This document shows positions 13,600 to 25,030 of a stretch of DNA of 64,000 nucleotides, piece by piece. Within the stretch, counting starts at the first letter, position 1; every line of letters starts with the position of its first letter. Both the position numbers and the translations under genes were made by a program. The DNA is taken from assembly GCF_004379255.2 (NCBI RefSeq), contig NC_056039.1:24317883-24381882 (forward strand), read 5' to 3'. The stretch comes from Salvia splendens. Taxonomy: Eukaryota; Streptophyta; Magnoliopsida; Lamiales; Lamiaceae. The notes beneath the pieces were generated by a model. It did no database searches. It had not been told where the DNA came from and saw nothing but the letters and a program-made list of their open reading frames with translations.

Positions 13600-14640
13600 T
13601 AAACACACTGGATAATTAATGATAATTATTTAATCTAGTCAAGGGAGAATCAATTAAATAATTATGTTTTATCTTAGATAATTATTATCCTTAATCATTT
13701 AGGATTTATCAAGATAGTGTTAACCATCAAAATCCATTTAGGATCATTCTAGATTTTATTTCGATAAAATAAAATCCTTCAATTCAAGATAACGTTATCT
13801 AGGATTATCATTATTTAAATCGTTTTAGGATATTACTAGATAGAAACGATTCCATCATAATCCATACGATAAATAAAATCCAATTAACCAAGATTTATAC
13901 AAATCTTAATTCTATTTAGAATAGACATCTAGAATATATCAGACATTACTTAGGATTTCTTCGATAAATTAATTTATCTAAATCCAATTAAATAAGGATT
14001 TTCTTATATATTGCTTTATCCTAATCTATCTTGGATATAAATCCAAAAGATAAGGATAACTTGGATTAATATTTATTCTAATCCATCTAGGATTTGTCTT
14101 AATAGAATTAAATCTATTCAAATCCATAGGATAAAATAAATTAATATAGATATTAATCCTAATCCATCTAGGATTTATTCTTGGAGTAAATCCATAAAAA
14201 TCCAAAGAATTAGATAATATTATATAATTATTCATATCTATCTAAGATTTATCTAGAAATAAATCCACATAAATCTATAAGATAAGAATAAAATATTATA
14301 TTATCACTATCCAAATCCATCTAGAATTTATATATGAATAAATTCATATAAATTCATAGGATAAGAATAAAATAATATTATCATTATCTAAATCTAACTA
14401 GGATTTGTCTAGGAATAAATCCATAGGATATAGATAAAAAATTAGATTATTATTTTCCAAATATAACTAGGATTCATCTAGGAATAAAAAATCCATATAA
14501 ATCCATTAAATAAAGAAAGAATCTAATTAATCCATGATTTGATACAAAATCAAATCTTATATAATATATAAAATACTCAAAAGATATATTCAAATCTTAT
14601 ACTCATATTTATCTTGAATTATTTCCAAAATTGAATCCAA
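13600..14640. repeat. AT-rich degenerate tandem repeats, unit about 75 bp
   Basis: Copies of 'aaatccatctaggattt' recur near 14085, 14161, 14240, 14318, 14392 and 14460, giving spacings of about 68-79 bp. Each is followed by a derivative of 'aataaatccatataaatcc'. More eroded copies extend left to about 13690. The block sits between the pol relic and the GC-rich leader of Copia B, where a gag gene would be expected. No gag motif is visible. Confidence 0.75.
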
Positions 14641-14669
14641 GGAAAAACCCTAATCAATTTTTGGAAATC

Positions 14670-15250
14670 GAAGTCACGGAACGAGGCGATGCGACGTCGC
14701 GCGGGTCCCACCCGCTCGAGCGTCGCGCATAGGACAAAACCCTAATATAGCTCGGCTGGACTCCCACTGAATCCACGGCCACCGCTGCCCCGTCTCCGTC
14801 GCTGCCGCTGCGTCGTCGTCACCGCTATGACGTCGCTTACGCAGCCGCTGCTGCCCCAACACGAAGCCGCTGCTGCGTCATCACCGTTGCTGTCAGCGCC
14901 CCGTCGAGACAGCCCAGCCCTCAAGCTTGGGCAGGCTGAACTCCGGTCGCCGCCGCTGTCACAAACGGACTGTCGCTGCTGTCCGTGCCGTTTCTGCTGC
15001 TGCCCGGAACTCCGCAGCCGTTGCGCTCCACCAGGTGAGCAGTCTCGACCAGCACACAAGCCCAGTCGCTGCTCCCTTTCAGTCTCACGCAGCCGTCACT
15101 GCGGGTACATCGTCGTCGCTGCTGCGACGTCGCTACCGCACCCTCCGACGCTGCTGTGACAGTGTAGCTCGTCTCATCGGCTGCTGTCTGACGCCTCCGG
15201 CAGCCAAGAACTGCCGTCGCTGCTGTATCAACGCGGTATCGCAGCGAAAT
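14670..15250. other. GC-rich trinucleotide-biased leader segment of Copia B
   Basis: The base composition jumps from very AT-rich to GC-rich, dominated by imperfect gctgctg/cgtcgt triplets. That opens several long overlapping frames on both strands (for example 14827-15159 + and 14742-15059 -). The frames lack domains and are Ala/Arg/Ser/Cys-rich, so I treat them as by-products of the triplet bias. The block lies about 280 bp from the primer-binding site on the element's 5' side. Confidence 0.65.
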
Positions 15251-15527
15251 TCTTGAATTGCCGACTTGGAATGTAAATTCACGTAAGGCAATGATTATTT
15301 ATGTAATTATTATATGCAAGAATAATGATTACATGTTAGGAGAAAACACGTATACATTGATTTTCTCCAAAAAGTGCAGCGCTATGATTACATATATTAA
15401 ACATGCATATATCGATTAATATTTTCATGTAATCATATTTGGACTATCCACGCACAAACGCGTAAAAAAATGCATTCAAGCAAATCATATAACATAAAAT
15501 TAATCCACATAATCAGAGCTAAAAATT

Positions 15528-15540
15528 GGCTCTGATACCA
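15528..15540 (-). other. Primer-binding site of Copia B
   Basis: Read on the minus strand this is TGGTATCAGAGCC, complementary to the 3' end of initiator tRNA-Met. It lies a few bases inside the 5' LTR, which ends ...CCCCAACA on that strand. This fixes the orientation of the element. Confidence 0.9.
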
Positions 15541-15542
15541 AT

Positions 15543-17123
15543 TGTTGGGGTTTGAAGCCCCTTGCACAGCGGAAGACTTGTACAAAACAAATAAATCAGA
15601 CGTGGGATCTATTTGACCGATTACGGGATTAATCTATTCACATGTTAACACAGAATTGCATGCTAGAACGCAAATAATTCATGCTCATAGAATATAAATC
15701 CTAAACATGAATTCTACGGTTTAGAGTTACCGATTTGATTCTCCAAAGAATCGTCGATTGCTTGCGCCTTCTCCACGATGATCTTCAATGCTAGACCACG
15801 GATCTTCTGACTGGTGTCCCGAACTGTATTCTGACTGGTGACCACGGATCTTCAATGCTAGACCACGATGATCTTCTGATCTTATCGAAACACTATGACT
15901 CGAATAAAGAAGACAGAACTTTCTCACGGAGGAGGAGCTGAAAAACTCACGGAAGAGAAAATCACTAGAAAAATCGTCCCCTTGTCCAAAATAGGAGTGG
16001 GCGAAATTTCATGATGAAAATAATTGATTTTTCTAGCTCTCTTATTCTCCTATTTATAATAGTTCATATTGGGTCCAGTCAGGGATCTATGGAAGGCTTT
16101 GGATATGGACTCCCCCAATTAGCTTTTTACTAATTAAATTGAACCCACAATTTAATACAAGCTTATATTGGAATATTACGAGCAGCCACTACAGACGTAA
16201 TATTGAACTCCCTCTCCAAATCCGAAATTACTAGTAATCCGGGTTTCCACTTTGTTTATTATTTATTTCCCGCGCTTAAGATAGAAATGTCCATTAATTA
16301 ATTAAAGTCTGCTATGGACTTAATTAATTACATCTTATTAATTCCAAGAGTGGACTTAGCAAGAAACACTTATTTATTATTCATGGAATAATTAAATTCC
16401 AACTGGCCAGTTTCCGAATAATAAAACCTTGTTCAAGCTCCTCTTGAGGACATTATCAAACGAGACTCACCTCGCGCACGATTCAACATAATAGCAATCC
16501 TAGCACCGCTAGATAATGATCACCACTACCCAATATACCTGGATCGTTGGGTGACGAAAAACCTGCACCTTTGGTAAGTCAAAGTAGTAGATACTCAATA
16601 TCGTATGCTCAATGCTAACGTATGTAGATTAAGAAATAGATATTTATCAAGACCTCATCTTTAAGTAGATAGCAGAAAGACTCGTCTTGCTGTTAGATCC
16701 ATTCAGTGCTATACCACACCAACGTCATCTTATTTCAATAAGGCTTAGAAATAATCGGACTAACATTGCAACCTTTCACGATAGGTAGCCAAAGCCTATC
16801 TAGGTTGTGAAATTCTTCTTTTTCTTTTGCAAAGCATTGCATAGAACCGACTGTAGCTACCTTAAAGTGGACGACGCCCACAACCAGTCTACTAAGCAAA
16901 AGACTTAGGCTTTGTTTACTTCTTATGCATTTAAATGTTTATAAAACATCCTATAAACGCACAAGCAAACACAATGTAATAATATACTGATTCTATTCGT
17001 GCGAAATGCTCGAATAATACTGAATCGGGTCAAAAGTGGATTGTAGAGTTTTTCCGTACACAAGCAAGATTCTATTCGTGCGAACTCGCTCGAAACATGC
17101 TTTTCAGTATACTAAACCTAACA
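15543..17123 (-). repeat. 5' LTR of Copia element B
   Basis: It is 1581 bp, bounded by TGTTGGGG on the + strand at the left and CCTAACA at the right (TG...CA on the minus strand). The partial partner copy is 9366-10237. Internal sequence 15720-15930 carries a local duplication of 'tcttcaatgctagaccacg'. The right end abuts the phased repeat array of a FAR1-type element, which Copia B therefore appears to have entered. Confidence 0.85.
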
Positions 17124-17140
17124 AATGGGTGAATGCAAAA

Positions 17141-17620
17141 TTCCTTTGTGCATTATTTGATTGAATCTGTACATTATTTATCTAGTAGTATACATTATTT
17201 ATCAAGTATTAGGCATTATTTGACTGCTTGTGTACATGAACCCAATGAGTGGATGTAATATTCCTTTGTGCATTATTTGATTGCTTGGGCACATTATTTA
17301 TTAAGGATTATACATTATTTATCATGTATTATGCATTATTTGACTGCTTCTGTACATAGGTGAATGGGTGAATGCCATATTCCTTTGTGCATTATTTGAT
17401 TGCTTGTGTACATTATTTATCTATTTTTATACATTATTTATCAAGTATTATGCATTATTTGACTGCTTGTGTATATGAACCCAATGGGTGCAATGTAATA
17501 TTCCGTTGTGCATTATCTGATTGCTTCTGTACATTATTTAGCAAGTATTATACATTATTTATCAAGTATTATGCATTCATTGACTGCTTGTGTACATGGG
17601 TGAATGGTGCATTATCTAAT
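17141..17620 (+). repeat. 120-bp tandem repeat built from 21-bp units (CATTATTT)
   Basis: Four copies of a 120-bp unit begin with 'ttcctttgtg' at 17141, 17261, 17380 and 17501. Within a unit, CATTATTT recurs every 21 bp, four times, followed by a 36-bp spacer ('catgaacccaatgggtg...'), so 4 x 21 + 36 = 120. The short ORF covering it is an artefact of the repeat. Confidence 0.85.
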
Positions 17621-17680
17621 GTAAATGCGACACAATATTGATAGATTCCGTTATAATCATGTTCTAATGTTGTATGTTGG

Positions 17681-17851
17681 ACAGCAGCGAAGCAGCTTAG
17701 ATTGGACATCGACGAAGCGGTCGATGATGTAATTCCAGTTGCGATTGCCCAGAAATTCCGGGAGAGATTGACCGAGGCCGAGACAAGTACAGCTCAGGAA
17801 GAGGCTGAGCATAGGAAACCGAGGCTGATGATTGCACAATTATGGATTTGA
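17681..17851 (+). pseudogene. Relic exon in the FAR1-type element (unassigned)
   Basis: An open 57-codon stretch ends in TGA at 17851. It is rich in charged, helix-forming residues ('DEAVDDVIPVAIAQKF', 'EAETSTAQEEAEHRKPRL') and follows an acceptor-like 'ttggacag'. It has no ATG start and is probably the last exon of the element's + strand gene, by analogy with 45480-47490. That assignment is positional only. Confidence 0.4.
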
Positions 17852-18489
17852 ACTCTCGGATTTTTTCGATAACTCATGTTGGAAGGGGAAATAACCGACT
17901 TGTGGCTTGGTCTGTTTTGAACAATATGTAGTGTGCTTCTTGCAAACAGAAACATTTTTTGGTATTAGTGTATGATGACATTAACTCAAAACATGTAATT
18001 GATGTATATTTTAGAATAATGAAACGTCACTACCTAATAATGGCAAATAGGAAGAAAATAATGTAGAACACGTTAACTGTATTTTAATAATAATATACAA
18101 CAAACTGCATATAATGGATATAATTAACCGAATAATGAACATAATGTGCTTATTAATTAACTGTACTAGAATATTAATGTACAGACCATTAAATGATTGT
18201 GAATAAAAATGTACAACTTCATGAATAATAATGTACATTAACAGTTTCGTAATGCAATGTGCAATATACAGAATGTGTGTAATAATGAATTGTACTCGAA
18301 ACATTGTGTGTAGTAAGTTAAGTGCTAATAACCAATAATGTACAACTTCAGTAATGATAATGTACGTTAACAGATTAATAATGCAATAATATTATGCATA
18401 AAATGTTGACAGTGGTAATACTAATAAGACTAAGACAACGATGTAAATCATAAGACTAATCCGAAAAACAAAACTAAAAATGTTGAGAG

Positions 18490-18800
18490 GTGCAAAATAC
18501 ATCAACTTTTTTCCTCTTGCCCTTCCGCAGCTCATTCTCCATTGCCATCTCTTTAAGCATTGGACAATTTCTTGAGTCGTGATGGCCCATCTCATCGCAC
18601 GCCTTACACCGTCTAAGAAGCCTAGTAGCCTCCTTACAGCCTTTTCTCTCTTGGAAATCAGACGGCTCGCTTAGCTGCTAGCGTGGCCCTTGGTCTTAGG
18701 CCTTACCATACCATAAAACTCTTCAATCATTCGCCTCTTTTCAGAGGCGGAAGTTGTAGGAGTTCCAACTTGAAGAGAATTACCAAGTATAACCACCACC
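18490..18800 (-). pseudogene. FAR1-like transposase C-terminus, zinc-knuckle relic
   Basis: On the minus strand one reads 'EKRRMIEEFYGMVRPKTKGHAS', a break, then 'RLLRRCKACDEMGHHDSRNC', a CCHC zinc knuckle, ending shortly after 'GKRKKVDVF'. The homologous end of the transposase at 49782-50168 reads 'EKKKMGEEFYGMAVP' and 'RCGKCHEMGRHDSRNC'. Everything upstream (DNA-binding, DDE and SWIM regions) is missing or unrecognisable. A 56-bp duplication lies at about 18770-18860. Confidence 0.7.
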
Positions 18801-18869
18801 ACTGTATAAAATCGCAACTTGAATAGAACTACCAAGTATAACCACCACCACTGTATAAAATTGCAAAAA

Positions 18870-19253
18870 AAAAGGCTCAGCAAACATTTACATTACAGAT
18901 CATGAATCGTCCATTACTGAAAATAAAAATACCATTATAGAGTAATATATGTGCATTATGTGTATCAGTAAAAACTACTCCCTAGCCGAGATGATATCTA
19001 AACCCTAGATGAATGACTGAAACTCATGGACTTTGCGACGGTTTTGTTACTGAATACATACTACACCCTAGCCCCAAGGATTGCTAAACCCTTAGGGAAT
19101 ACATGAAACGTGCGCCGAACAATCAAACACGACTAATCTTAAACTAAACTGCTCAGCAAACATTTACATTACAGATCACAAATCGTCCATTACTGAAAAT
19201 AAAAAACCTTTACAGAGTAATATATGTACATTATGTGTATCAGTAACAATACA
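18870..19253. repeat. Direct repeat of about 105 bp
   Basis: The sequence starting 'gctcagcaaacatttacatt' occurs at about 18871-18975 and again at about 19151-19253, with only a few differences. It lies in the terminal part of the FAR1-type element and has no recognised role. Confidence 0.7.
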
Positions 19254-19748
19254 TGCTGTCAGATTCTAAAACGATCGATTACTCCAACAAATCAAAATTT
19301 CAGTTAACAATTAATAATCAATGAAGGCAAAAAATTAATTACCTTCTTCCATTGTTCAGTAAAAACGAAAGCAATGACCGAGACCTCCCACAAATCAGTA
19401 TATTTAGAGAATAAATACAAACCCTGTCTTCTTCGATTTAGAAAAACAGCCAACAATTTAGGACCTTAAAGTGTTCAATGGAGAAGAGACGCTGAAAGTT
19501 TAGGGAGAGAAGACAGATTGCATCGTGAAATCGTGGAGAATAACCGTTGTGATCTTTGATAAAGATAATCAAGGAAGTTACCATAACAAACTAATTTGTG
19601 TATCCCAATTTTGACCTTTTCGATTTTTTTAATCATTTAAATTAAATTCATGAGACATTATTTTCGCCCATCAGATCTTGAAAATGAAGGGCCGAGATTC
19701 AGTTGGAAAATAGAACAAAAAATGGAAAAAAGGATATGAATACATCCC

Positions 19749-20040
19749 TATATATATATATATAATATAAAATTAATAATATATATAATATAATATACAT
19801 ATTATATGGAAGAATATATTAAAAGAATATATCTATTATATATTATATAATATATTAAATTATTAGAATATATATATAATATTATTTAAAATATAGTAAT
19901 TCGGTTTTTCGGTTTTTTTCTTCTCCCTAACCGAACCGAACCGAAAAACCAAAATTTTTGCATTTTCAAAACTGAACCGAATTTCAAAATTTCGGTTTGG
20001 TTTGGTTCGGTTCGGTTTTCTGTTTTTTTGCTAACCCCTA
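19749..20040. mobile_element. 3' half of a hAT-type non-autonomous element
   Basis: A long TA-rich tract is followed by 'cggtttggttcggttcgg'-type sequence and ends TGCTAACCCCTA, which is TAGGGGTTAGCA on the other strand. The element at 44508-54082 has the same body and a near-identical terminus (TAGGGGTGAGCA). The left half is absent here. The FAR1-type element's right end sits in the TA tract. Confidence 0.65.
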
Positions 20041-20446
20041 GGATTATTATCAAGCAATTTTAGGTCATATTATAAAATTCGAGTTTGAGGTCTTGTTAAG
20101 ATCAGTTTATGTCATCCTTACTATAATGACGTAAAAATAAGTTTACGATAACCTAAAAATGACCTTTGTATGCTTGGTTCTGCATTTTTGTATTAAGAAT
20201 GAGTTTTGCATCCTACTCGTTACACGCTTTTAGGAGGTCTATACTATCTAATTATCTATATTGTCTCTCTAATTCTCAATTAAATGAAATTAGGCGCATT
20301 AACTTGTTTAAAACTTGAAAGTCAGCTTAAGCTACAACTATGATTTAACAAAATTTGTACCCAAAGAAGAAAATTTATCAAATAAACAACAAATTATTAA
20401 CTACTTACACAAAAAACGAAAGTTGTCCAATAACAATTTATGATCA
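20041..20446. other. Intergenic; start of the germin-block duplication
   Basis: There is no gene. The stretch from about 20260 to 20420 ('ctctaattctcaattaaatg' and following) is repeated at about 32430-32550 and marks the upstream limit of the duplicated germin block. The first 200 bp show nothing recognisable. Confidence 0.6.
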
Positions 20447-20700
20447 GGGTCGCATTAGGGTAATACTAATTTACAGTAATAACTAATACTAACTTTCAAT
20501 TCTGTGTATTAAAATTATCAACACAAAAATATAATTATATCAATACAACATGTAAATTTAAATATCAACACAGATATAAGTTTATCAATACAAGAAGATT
20601 GATAAATTTATATCTTTGTGTTGATATTTTTAATATAAAAATAGTAAAATTAGTTATTAGTCATTACTGTAAATTAGTTAATATTTGATCACACACTCCC
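20447..20700. mobile_element. MITE with inverted ends and 'atcaacac' motifs
   Basis: The ends are inverted copies: 'actaatttacagtaataact' on the left and the complement of 'agtcattactgtaaattagt' on the right, just inside gggtcgca/tgtgtgatc termini. The centre carries repeated atcaacac/atcaatac motifs at 20-25 bp. It is absent from the second germin block, so it arrived after the duplication or was lost there. Confidence 0.65.
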
Positions 20701-20870
20701 ACAATTACAAACATGTGTTTATTAGAGGTAGTAGAATATAGGGTTGGCAAATAAATAGGTGAGTTTCTAGACATATTTAATTTTGGAGGATAATTCAATA
20801 TTTCATCATTTCTTTCTTACATTTTTCAAATGAACAGCTTTCCAATATTAGTGAAGCACTTCTATAAATT

Positions 20871-20880
20871 CTATAAATAG
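20871..20880 (+). promoter_or_regulatory. Probable TATA box of the germin-like gene
   Basis: 'ctataaatag' lies about 60 bp before the ATG. The surrounding 150 bp is conserved in the duplicate copy (33118-33270), where the corresponding element is 'ctataaaaagagg' near 33228. Confidence 0.6.
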
Positions 20881-20936
20881 AGGATGCTTTAATCGCTTCA
20901 AACAAGCAAATCATAAGCATTCAATAATAAATCTAA

Positions 20937-21903
20937 ATGGCTTCCTCTGCAATCTTGTGTATCACATTAGCCTTGATCAATTCCATTTGCATCTCCTTGG
21001 CCTTCGACACTCGTCCTCTTCTAGATATTTGCGTCACAGATCCCACCGGAATCGGTATCTCTACCTTCTTAGTTCTTATTTATATAGAGTATAATTTTTC
21101 AAAATAATTGCCCTCCCTCGTCCCAAGAAAGTTGAGTCTTTTTTTTTTACACTCTGTTTTGAAAAGTTCATAATAAATAATTAAAAAGTATATAAAATAA
21201 AGTAAAAGTGAGAATAATATAGATGAGACTCTTTACTACATTATTGTCGCTTTTACTTTACTATATATATACTTTAACTATTTATTACGATTTTTTTCAA
21301 AACGAGTGCAAAAAATGGAATAACTCTATTAACATAGAACGTAGGGAGTATTAAATAACACAATAATATTCAACAGGAAAATGCAAGGACCCTAAATTTG
21401 TTACCGCGAATGACTTCTCCATGACCGGTCTGGATCGGCCCAGACCCTTTAATTCGTACGGCGTTGCCCCCGTCTTTGCATCTGCAGCTACAATACCGGG
21501 GTTTAACACTATGGGCCAGACATTTATACGCGTGGAGTTTGCACCGAATGGGTTCTTGCCGCCCCACACACACCCTAGGGCCTCGGAGATCATCTATGTC
21601 TTGGAAGGTACAATGGAAGTCGGATTTGTAACATCATACCCAGACTACAAATATTATAGCAAAGTCCTTAACAAAGGTGATGTCACCATCATCCCTTTCG
21701 GCCTCATTCACACCGTGCGCAACGTAGCTAGGGGGAAGAGTGTCATAACGGCCTCCTTCAATAGCCAGAATCCGGGATTTATTTTCGTCCCCGACTCTGT
21801 TTTCGCGGCCAAACCCGCCATCAACAGCACTTATCTAGCCGGAGCATTTAAGCTGTACGAAAAAACTGTCAAAGATTTGCAGACTAAAATGTGGTTTATT
21901 TAA
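20937..21903 (+). CDS. Germin-like protein (cupin), intact
   Basis: Two exons, 20937-21054 and 21377-21903, with a GT-AG intron, encode 214 residues, a normal length for the family. Residues 1 to about 22 form a hydrophobic signal peptide, so the product should be secreted to the apoplast. C32 and C42 fit the conserved N-terminal disulfide. Germin box 1 is 'PPHTHPRASEI', giving metal ligands H103, H105 and E110. Box 2 is 'IPFGLIHTVRN' with ligand H151. All four ligands are present. Members of this family bind manganese and form oligomers; some have superoxide dismutase or oxalate oxidase activity, which cannot be told from sequence. The intron is mostly a Stowaway MITE. A broken paralogue lies at 33442-33948. 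Confidence 0.92.
21111..21349. mobile_element. Stowaway-like MITE in the germin intron
   Basis: The ends 'ccctccctcgtccc' and 'gtagggagta' are inverted and the body is a weak palindrome of ttgagtc/ttattacg-type sequence. It fills most of the 322-bp intron without disturbing the splice sites. A remnant of a similar element (33354-33414) sits in the same place in the dead paralogue. Confidence 0.65.
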
Positions 21904-22737
21904 CCTTGTATGTTACTTCACCATGTATGGTGATAAACCATCTTCAATTTCTCAACCTGCACAATAATAAATAATATTAATAATAATTCTCTTTGGATTA
22001 AAACGATATTCCTTTATTAGTGTCGTTTTGGTAAAAGTTTTAAAAATTCGTGCTGAACATTTATTCATAGACAAAGGAAATGCTATATGATTTATGCTAC
22101 TATTACATTATACAAGTAGCTAGACAAAGGGAGTACTATATGATTTAAACTTGCTATTACATTATACAAGTAGCTAAAAATATTGACTAAATCAATGAAA
22201 CAAACTTCAAGCAGTTGAAACATACATATATATAATTCATCACATCATAGATCTTGATATTTAACGTGTTGGTATAAGACGCAAATATTAAGCTAACCAT
22301 TTTTTATGTCAAGAAATTTGATCAAGTTTTCATCTGTCTTATAAAATTTGAATCAAAATATTTAAGTAATTTATTTTTATTTTTCATTTTAAAAATGAAA
22401 TAAGAAATTTGGTTAACCTCTAAATTTAAGAAAAGAAATTTTAAACAAATCTTGCCCACCAATATTGCTTCAAATTTCATGTTATTAGAGGAGGACTGGA
22501 CCGACTTCTTTAAAAGCATTAGAGAAGAAGTGCGAGATCGTTCCGTCCAACATTGCTTGTCTTTTGAAAAATTCAAAATATATTTTCGATTAATTGTCGT
22601 TAATTTAAGTGAGACGATACTTAAATTCTTATGTACTTAATCTAGTAACATAAAGCCAACAGTAACAACTAAATTTGAACATATAGTATAAAAATTATAA
22701 ACAAAGGAAATGATGAATATTTAGACTTTTAAACATA

Positions 22738-23427
22738 TATTATATGGAGTTGTAATCCATTACTAACTGATTAACAATCTCAAATTAAAACCAAATTTTA
22801 ATTAGGAGATCTAATGGTTAAAATAATATCATGTGGATTATATTTAAAATTTTTAAAAATATTAAATTAACTTGAAGGATATATATATCAATTTTTATGT
22901 ATGGTAGTTAAAACTTACAACTTTCTCTCTCCCCAAAATCATCTCAAAACTTGAAATTTACGTAACTATATCGATTTAAATTAATTTTTCGTAAAAATAT
23001 ATCAAATTAAAGGTAATTTCATAAGGACTCTAACAAGATCTCAATTGCATATGTTCCGACGATGATCGGATGATGAAATATTATAATTTTTATTTCAATT
23101 TTCGTATATGTTGATAAGCAGATTTTATATCAATAAATGCATCAAACAATACCAATATAATGCATATACAATATCAATAAAACTGTGTTGATATTTTTTG
23201 GTACTTGTGTTGAGATTCTCATGTCACAATATTGATATTTGTAATACACTATGTATATATGAAAAAATCGTGAAAATTAACAGATTTACTATTTTACCTT
23301 TTTGTTGATATTTTATCTATTATTTATTAAAATACGTAAGTTTTAATCTCATCCACTCATTTTAAGATCTAATGGTGTAGGATTGGTCTTAGTTTGGATG
23401 GTAATATATGCATTGTAACATAACCCA
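22738..23427. mobile_element. Insertion of about 690 bp, MITE-like
   Basis: Comparison with the second germin block (about 40690-40760) shows an uninterrupted sequence there, so this segment is an insertion. Its ends are loosely inverted ('ggagttgtaatccattac' against the complement of 'atgcattgtaacataaccc'). The middle carries 'tgttgatatt' motifs. There is no coding potential. Confidence 0.5.
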
Positions 23428-23529
23428 TATTCTAGGGTGCATTCTCGTGCAAATTGGATAACTACTAAAACATTTGAAGACCATTATTAGTTCAAGAATA
23501 AAAACAAGTTGTAGTGCTATACTATAGTT

Positions 23530-24080
23530 TCTATAATATTTCATTAGGATTTTGGTATCTAAAATCATGTAACTTTCCTAAAACTCTTCTATTTTCCATG
23601 AACTATAAAATGGAACAAAAAATCATAAACTTTGGCGGAGCATTTTTTTCCTAGCGCGACCCGATTTTAAAATTTTTTGGTAAAATACGATCTACATGGG
23701 AAATCATAAACTCTGCGTGTGTATACCGAAAATTTAAAACCTTACTAAGTCATTTTCTTTCCTAGATTTTTCGATAAATCTAAGAATTTAGTTGACAAAT
23801 CGCAGTTTGAATCTTAGGTTTAAATATTTTAAATGGGGATGTGTTTCGGGGAAATGACTAATATACACTATTTTGTTTCTTAAATGTTTTAATTTTTAAC
23901 CTTAGGGTTTTACATATCATACGCCACGTGAAGAGAAGTAGCGTCAACTAGGATTAAAAATGTCACATAATCCATAGGGATCCGCTTTCTAACCCATTGG
24001 GGGGATAAACAACCAACACCAAAGTTTTTGCTCGTACCATTTTTATAGTTCATGGGAAATAGCAGTATCTTTAACTTTTT
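23530..24080. mobile_element. Second insertion in the germin block, MULE-like MITE
   Basis: Sequence resembling 'ggtatctaaaatcatgtaac...ccatgaactataaa' at the left recurs inverted at the right ('tttatagttcatgggaaatagcagtatcttt'). The other germin block lacks it. The termini are similar in style to the large MULE at 34796-40292 ('catgaactt...'). No ORF is present. Confidence 0.5.
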
Positions 24081-24243
24081 GCATTTGCAATGTTAAAAGT
24101 AGAGTCGAACAAGTAATTTCGAGATATAGATACTTACTACAAATTAAATTTGAACTCCTACTAAGATACTTGTACCATATATCATTTCAAGTCGTTCCAG
24201 CAAAAAACATTCTCACTTCTTCTTTTATTCTCTTTCTTTATTA

Positions 24244-24428
24244 CTGCCTTCGTTACACTAAACTTCATTTTACACTTATTCTTTTTCTCTTATTTTATGT
24301 ATAGTTTTATTTTGTGGTAATATAGAGAGAGAAAAAAGTAAGTGGGAGAAAACGTGCTTCCATTTCAAAAATTTGTCATTTTAGTATGACGATCCCAAAA
24401 AAACGTGTTTTCAATGGACGGAGACAGT
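24244..24428. mobile_element. Stowaway-like MITE shared by both germin blocks
   Basis: The ends 'ctgccttcgtt' and 'aatggacggagacag' are bounded by TA. The same element is at the orthologous place in the other block (41150-41362), so it was inserted before the duplication. Confidence 0.65.
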
Positions 24429-25030
24429 ATCTTTTATACATTATGATCTCAACGCTTAACTTTTAAATATCAATTCTTTAAATTGTGGATGTCCAATAAA
24501 AATATTTCAAATAGCCTGGGAGAGTAGAGTAGAGTAGGAGGATTAGTTATAGTGGTCACGAAGTAATTTTTACTGTAACATTTTGAGTGACATCCTTGAC
24601 TTTGCATAGATTAATATGGGATATGCTAACCATTAGAATTGTTATCTGGGCTGGACCAACTGGACATAGCACGGACCAAGTCCGATATAGGTCTGCCCAT
24701 ACCCAGCCCAATAGTATTATATAAATAAGGAAATAAGTAAGATTTAGTCCATAAAATAAAATAAAAAATCGCCACATAGATATTTCAATCTCTCTTTCTC
24801 TATAGTGTGATATTTTCTTCTCCAACTCCGAGTCAGCCGACGGGTCGTGTGAATGCTCCGCATGTGAATAAAATCTCTGATAATTGATTAACAAATAGAG
24901 ATAGGTAGCATGGCAATTGCTGACTAATTGCACTAAATTAGGAAATAGGAATGGAAGAGGATATATTACCGGATTTTTTTCTTTCTTTTTTTTATCTAGA
25001 TGCTAATAGAATTCCATAGTTTATTGCGTT
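24429..25030. other. Intergenic, no gene seen
   Basis: The part from about 24725 to 24820 matches 43197-43290 and is the last recognisable piece of the duplicated germin block. A 125-codon minus-strand frame (24556-24933) has no domain and is not shared by the other copy; I leave it unannotated. Confidence 0.5.

Larger units (their letters stand above)
17124..19748 (-). mobile_element. Decayed FAR1-type MULE, CATTATTT repeat family
   Basis: The right end reads, on the minus strand, GGGATGTATTCATATCC and abuts a (TA)n tract. The MITE at 53491-53752 has the same kind of terminus. The left end is lost under Copia B. Inside are a phased repeat array (17141-17620), a + strand exon relic (17681-17851), 'TAATGTACA'-type repeats (18010-18400) and a minus-strand FAR1 C-terminal relic (18490-18800). 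The arrangement parallels the larger element at 45201-53455. The section 18890-19560 holds a direct repeat and sequence I cannot assign. Confidence 0.65.

Noticed and set aside
14742..15256. Overlapping ORFs of 105-110 codons on both strands
   Set aside because: They come from GC-rich triplet repeats in the Copia B leader, with no splice structure, domain or codon bias favouring one frame.
24556..24933. 125-codon minus-strand ORF
   Set aside because: It has no recognisable domain, is AT-rich, and is not kept in the duplicated germin block.
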